From contig DGYJ01000018.1 in NCBI GenBank assembly GCA_002396665.1, forward strand, positions 49,316 through 64,533: 15,218 nt of DNA. The letters run 5' to 3'. Shown in pieces: positions 1 to 5,282 of this stretch. The position numbers were made by a program, and so were the translations under genes. The DNA is from Bdellovibrionaceae bacterium UBA5009 (GTDB lineage Bacteria > Bdellovibrionota > Bdellovibrionia > Bdellovibrionales > Bdellovibrionaceae). Positions within the stretch are counted from its first letter, which is position 1. The number at the start of each line of letters is the position of its first letter. A model generated the notes under the pieces. The model was not told the origin of the DNA and made no database searches. It saw only the letters and a program-made list of their open reading frames with translations.

Positions 1-490
1 CCGTACCAATAAAATGGCCTTTTTCAGGTTGTGTGATCTCGAAAAAAAGATCCTGTGATTGGCCACCGATTTTAATTTCAAATAGATGCTCTTGTTCAGA
101 GCGCCCGATTTGAATTGGCTGTTTATTATGATCAGTATACTTTTTAATCGTGAAATCACTCAAACCCATGCCCCGGTTTGAAACTTTAAATTTAACTAGC
201 TCGTCTTCGTAATCAAAAAACTTTTCAGCGACAGTAGCTGTTGAGATTACTTTATTATCTGTGGCTTGGGGGCTTGTTTTAGTAGGCTCCGTCGCGGGGG
301 CTTCAGCTTTTGCAGATTCGGATTTTACTGTGCCATCAGCTGCGGCACTTGTTGTGGCTTCGACATTTGATTTTGCAGTTTGAGGATATTTTTTTGCCAA
401 GTACTGTTGCCAGCCAAAATAGAATACAAAAAAGATTCCAATGGCGACCAAAACCTTCCCATCAAATGGGTTTGTTTGATTGTTTTGCAT
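1..490 (-). CDS. yidC: YidC/Oxa1 membrane protein insertase, N-terminal part (cut by window edge)
   Basis: YidC inserts and folds inner-membrane proteins, alone or with SecYEG; subunit c of ATP synthase is a classical client. I translated the minus strand from the ATG at 490 and the frame stays open to base 1, giving about 163 residues. The product starts MQNNQTNPFDGKVLVAIG, has one membrane segment at about residues 12-30, then an Ala/Thr/Lys-rich linker (about 38-85) and the first part of a beta-rich periplasmic domain (for example VKFKVSNRGMGLSDF). That layout is the Gram-negative YidC type. The membrane core with the hydrophilic groove lies outside the window. The start sits 2 nt after the yidD stop, and the purine-rich Shine-Dalgarno sequence GGAAAGGAAA lies inside the last codons of yidD, so the two genes are probably translated together. 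Identification rests on this N-terminus plus the yidD neighbour. Confidence 0.9.
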   Translation of the reverse strand, partial: MQNNQTNPFDGKVLVAIGIFFVFYFGWQQYLAKKYPQTAKSNVEATTSAAADGTVKSESAKAEAPATEPTKTSPQATDNKVISTATVAEKFFDYEDELVKFKVSNRGMGLSDFTIKKYTDHNKQPIQIGRSEQEHLFEIKIGGQSQDLFFEITQPEKGHFIGT

Positions 491-492
491 GA

Positions 493-792
493 TTATTTTC
501 CTTTCCGAGGAGGAACCGGATCATACCCATAATTCCCCCAGGGGTGACATCGACCAAGTCGACAAAGAATCAGTTGAATAGCTTTAAATGGTTTGTGGAT
601 TCTAACTGCTTCAGCTGCGTAACAAGAGCAAGAGGGTTCAAATCGACAACTACCACCTAGAAAAGTAGTCCCAATGGTGCGATATAAACCGATCAAAAAA
701 AGTATTGTGCGACTAAGAATTGTTTCGAATACGAAGATACGCTTTTTCCAAAAATTGGTTAAACTCTTCGAATTGAAGTTCGTCGTACTCAT
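493..792 (-). CDS. yidD: Membrane protein insertion efficiency factor YidD
   Basis: YidD is a small membrane-associated protein that helps YidC-dependent insertion. The diagnostic core is visible: a hydrophobic stretch followed by LIGLYRTIGTTFLGG, then CRFEPSCSCYAAEAV with the conserved cysteines, CHPWG, and the C-terminal DPVPPRKGK. The frame opens at an ATG at 840, but I prefer the ATG at 792 (99 residues). Both are inside rnpA, so yidD overlaps the end of rnpA by 80 nt. Family members usually begin only about 15 residues before the LIxLYR segment, which would place the start near the rnpA stop, but no ATG, GTG or TTG is available there; the only later in-frame TTG is inside the hydrophobic stretch. 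The exact start is therefore uncertain, while the gene identity is secure. It is followed directly by yidC. Confidence 0.88.
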   Translation of the reverse strand: MSTTNFNSKSLTNFWKKRIFVFETILSRTILFLIGLYRTIGTTFLGGSCRFEPSCSCYAAEAVRIHKPFKAIQLILCRLGRCHPWGNYGYDPVPPRKGK

Positions 793-1060
793 TGGGTCTT
801 CTTGGTAAGAAGACCACATTGATATCACATTGAATTTCATGATTTTCTTTCAACTTTTTACGAAAGAACTCTTTAGTCCATCTTTTAAGTCTATTTCTAA
901 GAACAGAGGGGCCAACTTTTCTGCTGGCCGTAATTCCTAATCTTATATTTTGACCTGTGTATTGAGAATTTAAGATGAGCCAAGAAGCAACTTTGATTTT
1001 TTGACCCTTAGTTTTAAGAGCCAAAAAATCCGAGTTCTTTTTTAAAGAAGATAGTCTTAT
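713..1060 (-). CDS. rnpA: Ribonuclease P protein component, probable non-standard start codon
   Basis: RnpA is the basic protein subunit of RNase P; it helps the RNA subunit cut the 5' leader from pre-tRNA. The conserved RNA-binding signature RNRLKRWTKEFFR and the preceding RLGITASRKVG are clear, and the C-terminus has the usual helical ELQFEEFNQFLEKA segment. The first usual start codon in frame is a TTG at 1024 (103 residues). However, the codons upstream of it read RLSSLKKNSDFL, matching the conserved family N-terminus (compare RLKKNEDF in Bacillus). The frame is open back to a stop at 1088-1090, and the only candidates before TTG are ATA at 1060 and ATT at 1084. I give the ATA at 1060 because it overlaps the rpmH stop (ATAA), has a purine-rich GAGTGGAAA just before it and yields 115 residues, the usual family length. 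The start is inferred; a base error in the assembly is the alternative. Confidence 0.85.
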   Translation of the reverse strand: MRLSSLKKNSDFLALKTKGQKIKVASWLILNSQYTGQNIRLGITASRKVGPSVLRNRLKRWTKEFFRKKLKENHEIQCDINVVFLPRRPNEYDELQFEEFNQFLEKAYLRIRNNS

Positions 1061-1209
1061 TTTCCACTCACTTTGACTGCTAATTTCTTACGGCCTTTGG
1101 CTCTTCTTTTAGAAATAACCTTTTTACCGTTTTTAGTGCTCATTCTTTTTCTAAAGCCATGTGCTTTTTTACGACGACGTTTACTCGGCTGGTATGTTCT
1201 TTTAGGCAT
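1057..1209 (-). CDS. rpmH: Large ribosomal subunit protein L34 (bL34)
   Basis: Fifty residues translated from the minus strand, beginning MPKRTYQPSKRRRKK and ending KLAVKVSGK, with the family core HGFRKRMSTKNGKKV and SKRRAKGRKKL. The protein is almost entirely Lys/Arg-rich, as expected for L34, which binds 23S rRNA near the exit side of the large subunit. The ATG at 1209 is preceded by GAGGAG about eight bases upstream, a strong ribosome binding site. Its TAA stop (1059-1057) shares bases with the proposed ATA start of rnpA, so the two genes are likely coupled. The rpmH-rnpA-yidD-yidC order is standard next to dnaA in many bacteria. A good promoter lies about 100 bp upstream. Confidence 0.97.
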   Translation of the reverse strand: MPKRTYQPSKRRRKKAHGFRKRMSTKNGKKVISKRRAKGRKKLAVKVSGK

Positions 1210-1306
1210 GTTCGTATCTCCTCACTCTTATTTAACGACGCATTATGGCGTCAATCTCTACATATCCCGTAATTATTCAGAATTTTTACTAAATACGTGG
1301 GTCTGA

Positions 1307-1335
1307 AATAAAGCACAATGCAGCAATAAGGTCAA
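1307..1335 (-). promoter_or_regulatory. Predicted sigma70-type promoter for rpmH-rnpA-yidD-yidC
   Basis: On the minus strand the -35 hexamer TTGACC (1335-1330) and the -10 hexamer TTTATT (1312-1307) are separated by exactly 17 bases. Transcription from about 1300 would give an rpmH leader of about 90 nt. The leader contains a small inverted repeat, GACGC/GCGTC at 1237-1252. Five of six -35 bases and four of six -10 bases match the consensus; this is a prediction only. Confidence 0.45.
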
Positions 1336-1400
1336 TAGTTGATCAAGTAGCCAGAGGCTGCTAAAGCTCACAAGCATTTTTAATTTCACGAACGTAAAGC

Positions 1401-1405
1401 AGGGG
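1401..1405 (+). promoter_or_regulatory. Ribosome binding site that decides the dnaA start
   Basis: The sequence AGGGG ends eight bases before the GTG at 1414, a normal Shine-Dalgarno spacing. The earlier in-frame GTG at 1405 overlaps this motif and so could not use it. This is why the dnaA start is placed at 1414 rather than 1405. Confidence 0.55.
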
Positions 1406-1413
1406 TGCGTCAC

Positions 1414-2820
1414 GTGTCGCTTAATTCATCTTTTTGGAACGATATTAAAGTCAAAATGAAGAGTCGCAATAACAATAATAAGCTATTGGACACTTGGTTA
1501 GATCCTATTGAGTATGTAGAGACTTCGGGCTCTGATACACAGCGAAAGCTCGTGTTGGGCGTGCCCAATGCATTTCATCAGTATTTCGTTATAGAAAATC
1601 TTCAGGATAAAATTTACACAGAAATTTCAGATAGTTATAAACAGCCATTTGAAGTCGAGTTTAGGGTCACGGGCCATAAATCAGTGGTTTCATCAAGCTC
1701 TACACCTACACTTGAAGATGTTATCCAAGATCAATCACGCCCTGTATCTACTTTTGAAGCTCCGCGACCTCGTGCTTCGGGCCCATATTCTGATCCATTA
1801 AATAGTGATCTTACGTTTTCCACATTTGTTGTGGGTAAAAATTCTGAGTTCGCCCATGCAGCTTGTTTTAATGTGGCTAAGAACCCTGGCGCTGAAGATT
1901 ACAATCCACTCTATATATATGGACCTGTGGGAATGGGTAAAACCCACCTTTTACAAGCCGCTGGAAATTGCATTCGACAAAACTATCCAAACTTAAGAAT
2001 AACTTATACTTCTGCTGAACGCTTTATGAATGAATGTATTTCGTCAATTCGCCATCAACAAATGGATAAATTTAGACAAAAATACCGCGAAAGTACTGAT
2101 GTTTTCTTAGTGGATGATATTCAGTTTATTGCTCGTGGTGAAGCTGTCCAGGCCGAATTTTTCCATACAATTAATGGCTTTATTGAGCGAAAAAAGCAGG
2201 TTATTTTAGCTAGCGATCGCATGCCAAAAGACATTATTGACCTTGAAGATCGAAATCGCACTCGCTTAGAGCGAGGTTTAATTGCAGATATTACGATGCC
2301 AGATCTTGAAACGCGTATTGCGATTATGAAATATAAGGCAGAACGCTTTCAAATGCGACTTTCAGACGATGTTGTTAACTATATAGCTCGGATTTCAAAA
2401 CGTTCCATCAGAGAGCTTGAGGGCAACCTTAAAAAAGTTAAAATGTTCTCTGAACTGCAAGGCCTTCAGATTGATTTCGAGCTCGCTAAACGAATTTTAG
2501 CTCATCACGAGGCCCAAACTACAATCGGTGCTGAAGAGATGATGAAGATCGTTGCTGACCACTTTAAGGTCCGCGTTAATGATCTAAAATCCAATACAAG
2601 AGCTAAGCAGATTGTCGTTCCAAGACAAATTTGTATGTATTTAATTAAAAAATTCTTAGATAAATCTTTGGTTGATATTGGAAAAGTCTTCGGCGGCAAA
2701 GATCACACGACTGTGATGAATGCACTTGAGCGTGTTAAATATCTACAGCAGACAGACCAAGATATATTTAAGGATATTGAAGAGTTAGAGGGGCGAATCC
2801 ACAATATCACAGGGGTGTGA
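1414..2820 (+). CDS. dnaA: Chromosomal replication initiator protein DnaA
   Basis: DnaA binds 9-bp boxes in oriC, forms an ATP-dependent filament and melts the origin. Numbered from the GTG at 1414 (468 residues): domain I about 1-85 (SFWNDIKVKM, TWLDPIEYV, NAFHQYF), a short linker with Ser/Pro-rich sequence, the AAA+ domain III from about 130, and the helix-turn-helix domain IV from about 370. Walker A is GPVGMGKT (170-177), Walker B VFLVDD (230-235), sensor 2 is in SIRELEG (R333), and the DNA-binding signature RQICMYLIKKFLDKS and GGKDHTTVMNA begins at about 404. Box VII reads DRNRTRLERG where the common form is DRLRSRFEWG; the arginine finger itself (R284) is kept. The gene ends exactly at the presumed origin. 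No DnaA box near consensus is visible upstream of it, so box-mediated autoregulation is not evident. Confidence 0.97.
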   Translation: MSLNSSFWNDIKVKMKSRNNNNKLLDTWLDPIEYVETSGSDTQRKLVLGVPNAFHQYFVIENLQDKIYTEISDSYKQPFEVEFRVTGHKSVVSSSSTPTLEDVIQDQSRPVSTFEAPRPRASGPYSDPLNSDLTFSTFVVGKNSEFAHAACFNVAKNPGAEDYNPLYIYGPVGMGKTHLLQAAGNCIRQNYPNLRITYTSAERFMNECISSIRHQQMDKFRQKYRESTDVFLVDDIQFIARGEAVQAEFFHTINGFIERKKQVILASDRMPKDIIDLEDRNRTRLERGLIADITMPDLETRIAIMKYKAERFQMRLSDDVVNYIARISKRSIRELEGNLKKVKMFSELQGLQIDFELAKRILAHHEAQTTIGAEEMMKIVADHFKVRVNDLKSNTRAKQIVVPRQICMYLIKKFLDKSLVDIGKVFGGKDHTTVMNALERVKYLQQTDQDIFKDIEELEGRIHNITGV

Positions 2821-2821
2821 A

Positions 2822-2830
2822 TGTGGATGT
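2822..2830 (-). promoter_or_regulatory. Weak DnaA box (ACATCCACA)
   Basis: Reads ACATCCACA on the minus strand, two mismatches from TTATCCACA with the TCCACA core intact. It begins right after the dnaA stop codon. Confidence 0.5.
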
Positions 2831-2840
2831 TGGAAAAGCC

Positions 2841-2849
2841 TGTGGAAAA
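2841..2849 (-). promoter_or_regulatory. DnaA box (TTTTCCACA)
   Basis: Reads TTTTCCACA on the minus strand, one mismatch from TTATCCACA. It has the same orientation as its two neighbours, 19 bp from the box at 2822 and 24 bp from the box at 2865. Confidence 0.65.
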
Positions 2850-2864
2850 GTGCTCCGGTTAAAA

Positions 2865-2873
2865 TGTGGACTA
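2865..2873 (-). promoter_or_regulatory. Weak DnaA box (TAGTCCACA)
   Basis: Reads TAGTCCACA on the minus strand, two mismatches from TTATCCACA, with the TCCACA core kept. It is the third of the leftward-facing group. Confidence 0.5.
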
Positions 2874-2919
2874 AGTTGTCCCCAAAATTGAGCGACTTTC
2901 ATGGGTTTTAAGCGTTGGG

Positions 2920-2928
2920 TTATCCACA
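2920..2928 (+). promoter_or_regulatory. Perfect DnaA box (TTATCCACA)
   Basis: Exact match to the strong TTATCCACA box on the plus strand. Its last base begins the left arm of the AGTTGTT/AACAACT inverted repeat. Confidence 0.9.
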
Positions 2929-2954
2929 GTTGTTATTAAGTATTTACAACAACT
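2928..2954. repeat. Inverted repeat inside oriC
   Basis: Perfect 7-bp arms AGTTGTT (2928-2934) and AACAACT (2948-2954) are separated by 13 bases. The right arm runs into the palindrome ACTTAAGT (2952-2959). The element sits between the two strong DnaA boxes and could bind a second origin protein or simply be a structural element. Confidence 0.6.
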
Positions 2955-2970
2955 TAAGTGGTTTGATAGG

Positions 2971-2979
2971 TTATCCACG
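2971..2979 (+). promoter_or_regulatory. DnaA box next to the unwinding stretch (TTATCCACG)
   Basis: Reads TTATCCACG, one mismatch from consensus in the last base. It is 51 bp from the perfect box, in the same orientation, and is the box closest to the AT-rich tract. Confidence 0.85.
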
Positions 2980-2996
2980 CTCCTACGTCTACGACG

Positions 2997-3024
2997 TATT
3001 ATTTATATATACATTAGTATATAA
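2997..3024 (+). other. AT-rich DNA unwinding element
   Basis: Twenty-six of 28 bases are A or T, built largely of TATA steps (for example TATTATTTATATATA). It lies beyond the right-most DnaA box and just before the dnaN ribosome binding site, the usual place for origin opening. It may also include -10 elements of the dnaN promoter (TATTAT at 2997), though no convincing -35 partner is seen. Confidence 0.7.
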
Positions 3025-3039
3025 GAAGAAAGTGCATGT

Positions 3040-4146
3040 ATGAAAATTCAGATTGAAAAGAAAGATTTATTAAATCTTATCGGTAAAACACAGAACGTGG
3101 TTGAAAAAAGAAATACCATGCCTGTGCTTGTAAATATTTTACTGGAAGCAACTGAAGATAAATTAAAAGTTTTTGCTACAGACCTAGAAGTTAGTTTAAC
3201 GGATGAAATCAAAACCAAAATATTAGAACCTGGAAAAGTTGCAGTCAGTGCAAAAAATCTTTTCGAGATTGCAAAAAAACTTTCTGAAGGACCAATCACT
3301 TTAATTAAAAAAGAAAATAACTGGCTTGAGATTAAACAAGGAAAATATCTTTCTAAAATCGTAGGCGTTAGTGCTGAAGACTATCCAATTTTCCCGACTT
3401 ACAATCCGCAATCATTTTTAAAAATTGAATCTGATCTTTTAAAAGAGATGATTGATAAAACAATTTACAGCGTTTCGAATGATGAAACTCGCTACCACTT
3501 GAACGGTGTATTTTTTGAAATGAACCAGACAAATGGTTTAAAAATGGTGGCAACAGATGGACACCGATTAAGTTTAATTCATAAAAAAACCAATGATATT
3601 AAAATTAATTTAAACCAAGGTGTTATCATTCCTAGAAAAGGCCTTTACGAAATTAAAAAAATTCTTGAAGGTGTGCAACAACCTGTGGATATCGCAGTCG
3701 AGGGCTCACAATTTATTCTTATCTCTGGAACAACAGTTCTGATGATTCGATTGATTGAAGGCAAGTACCCGAATTATCAACAATTTATTCCACAAAAACT
3801 TCCTTTAAAAATGAGTTTAAATAGAGAATTATTTTTAAATTCACTAGAAAGAGTTTCCTTACTAGCTAATCAAAAATCAAAAGCAGTTTTATTGAATTTA
3901 TCAGCTGGTAAAATGGAAATTTCTTCAAACAATCCTGAACTAGGTGATGCAAAAGAAGAAATCGAAGTAAATTACAAAGGCCAAGATATTAAAGTTGGTT
4001 TCAATGCAAAATATATCACAGATATTTTAACCAGCATGTCAGAGGATATGATTGATCTTGAATTGAATGATCATTTATCCCCTGGACTTGTTAAACCACA
4101 TCAAAGCGACAGCTACATGTGTGTTATTATGCCAATGAGAATTTAA
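3040..4146 (+). CDS. dnaN: DNA polymerase III beta subunit (sliding clamp)
   Basis: The beta clamp is a ring-shaped dimer that holds DNA polymerase III and repair enzymes on DNA. The 368-residue product has the usual family length for three clamp folds of about 120 residues. Visible family stretches are NTMPVLVNILLEA near the start, FATDLEVSL, KISAEDYPIFP-like sequence (VSAEDYPIFP), VATDGHRLSLIHK in the second fold, VIIPRKGLYEIKKIL, LIEGKYPNYQQFIP in the third, and the closing MCVIMPMRI that forms part of the peptide-binding cleft. The ATG at 3040 follows the purine-rich AAGAAGAAAG. It is the first gene downstream of the origin, and its stop overlaps the start of recF by one base (TAATG), so recF is probably translated by coupling. 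Confidence 0.97.
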   Translation: MKIQIEKKDLLNLIGKTQNVVEKRNTMPVLVNILLEATEDKLKVFATDLEVSLTDEIKTKILEPGKVAVSAKNLFEIAKKLSEGPITLIKKENNWLEIKQGKYLSKIVGVSAEDYPIFPTYNPQSFLKIESDLLKEMIDKTIYSVSNDETRYHLNGVFFEMNQTNGLKMVATDGHRLSLIHKKTNDIKINLNQGVIIPRKGLYEIKKILEGVQQPVDIAVEGSQFILISGTTVLMIRLIEGKYPNYQQFIPQKLPLKMSLNRELFLNSLERVSLLANQKSKAVLLNLSAGKMEISSNNPELGDAKEEIEVNYKGQDIKVGFNAKYITDILTSMSEDMIDLELNDHLSPGLVKPHQSDSYMCVIMPMRI

Positions 4147-5282
4147 TGTTTTTTAAAAAAATTCATCTTCGGCAGTTCCGAAATTTTTCAGATAGCCAAG
4201 TTGAATTTTCTAAAAGACTGAATTTTATAATTGGAGATAATGGCCAAGGAAAATCAAATCTTTTAGAATCACTAAGTTTGTTTTCAACAGGTGATTCTTT
4301 TCGTTTTGCAGACAACGAAAATTTTATTCGTGAAAAATGTAATGAATCATTTCTGAAAGCAGATATCGAAAAAAACGATTTAGATTTTGAAATAAAAATT
4401 CAAATTTTAAAATCTAGAAAGCAGTTTTTATTAAATCAAAAAAAAGTAACTTCTTCGGAACTTCAAAAAAACTTTACGGCTGTTATTTTTAGTCCCGAAA
4501 GCTTGTCATCAATAAAAGATGGCTCAGACCAAAGACGCCGATTAGTTGATGAGCTTGTGGTTTCCGTTGAACCAGAAAAAGCTCTTTTGATGGCCGATTT
4601 TAAAAAGGCCCATAAAACTAGAAATCGTATTTTAAAAAACTTTGCTGAAAAAAAAGTGGCCCTCACCGAAACAAAAGACCTTCTAGAAAGCCTTAATCCT
4701 TCGTTCCTGAGGCTTTCGACACAATTAACGATGGCAAGGCTGCGTTCGATTAATCAAATTCAAACGGACTTTAATTACGCTATGCAAAATATTTCAAAGA
4801 ATTCTTCAGTTGAAACCACTGTAGAATATTTGATTTCCGGTGAAAAAATGACCGTTTTAGACTCAGAAATCATCCTTGAAACTATGCAAAAAAGACTTCT
4901 TGAGCTGAGTTCTGCGGAGTTGGCTTCTGGGGTCTCATTAGTTGGCCCTCACAAGCACGAAATTTCATTTCTATATAATCAAAAAGACTCAAGATTTTAT
5001 TGTTCGCAAGGTCAACAAAGAGCCATCATATTATCTTTCAAAATGGCCCAAATCGTGTATCATAGAAAGCTTCACGGAGAGTATCCGTTTTTGTTTTTAG
5101 ACGATGTTTTATCAGAGCTAGATTCTGCAAAACAAGAGGCGTTAATTTCGTTCTTACACGAGATCAATACCCAGACGTTTATTACAACAACGGATTTGAA
5201 TTTGCCCAGTGCATTTCATCTTCAAAATACATCCGTGATTCGAGTTCAAGATGGAAAAGTTATTGAGAAGGGGAGTCCGTAG
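4146..5282 (+). CDS. recF: DNA replication and repair ATPase RecF
   Basis: RecF is an SMC/ABC-type ATPase that helps load RecA at single-stranded gaps together with RecO and RecR. From the ATG at 4146 the product is 378 residues and starts MFFKKIHLRQFRNF, the canonical RecF N-terminus; an earlier in-frame ATG at 4119 lies inside dnaN and adds nine residues with no family match. Walker A is GDNGQGKSN (30-38), the ABC signature SQGQQR is at 287-292, and Walker B FLFLDDVLSELD contains D319-D320. There is no strong Shine-Dalgarno, consistent with termination-reinitiation at the TAATG overlap with dnaN. The 3' end overlaps gyrB by one base (TAGTG). dnaN-recF-gyrB is the standard order, so confidence is high. 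Confidence 0.96.
   Translation: MFFKKIHLRQFRNFSDSQVEFSKRLNFIIGDNGQGKSNLLESLSLFSTGDSFRFADNENFIREKCNESFLKADIEKNDLDFEIKIQILKSRKQFLLNQKKVTSSELQKNFTAVIFSPESLSSIKDGSDQRRRLVDELVVSVEPEKALLMADFKKAHKTRNRILKNFAEKKVALTETKDLLESLNPSFLRLSTQLTMARLRSINQIQTDFNYAMQNISKNSSVETTVEYLISGEKMTVLDSEIILETMQKRLLELSSAELASGVSLVGPHKHEISFLYNQKDSRFYCSQGQQRAIILSFKMAQIVYHRKLHGEYPFLFLDDVLSELDSAKQEALISFLHEINTQTFITTTDLNLPSAFHLQNTSVIRVQDGKVIEKGSP

Larger units (their letters stand above)
2795..3030 (+). other. oriC: Replication origin oriC (DnaA boxes plus AT-rich unwinding stretch)
   Basis: The only sizeable gap in the plus-strand replication operon, between dnaA and dnaN, carries a dense set of DnaA boxes sharing TCCACA or TCCACG, an inverted repeat, and then a stretch at 2997-3024 with only two G/C bases out of 28. 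Boxes on the dnaA side face left and boxes on the dnaN side face right, with the right-most box 17 bp from the AT-rich tract. Origins at this position are known in many bacteria. It also marks the point where gene orientation flips a short distance away (rpmH minus, dnaA plus), as expected near an origin. Function is inferred from sequence alone. Confidence 0.85.

Noticed and set aside
1237..1252. GACGC/GCGTC inverted repeat in the rpmH leader
   Set aside because: Five-base arms are compatible with chance; no clear regulator or terminator features accompany it.
1073..1306. Plus-strand 77-residue open frame over rpmH
   Set aside because: It lies antisense to rpmH and its promoter, has no ribosome binding site and no recognisable protein character.
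1349..1359. AGCC-AGA-GGCT hairpin in the dnaA leader
   Set aside because: Four-base arms with a three-base loop are too short to claim a regulatory structure.
1339..1367. TTGATC ... TAAAGC as a dnaA promoter
   Set aside because: The -35 is acceptable and spacing is 17, but the -10 matches only three of six bases, so I do not list it as a feature.
1816..1824. TTTTCCACA DnaA-box-like match inside dnaA
   Set aside because: It is a single match within coding sequence far from the cluster and encodes ordinary residues of domain III, so chance is the simplest explanation.
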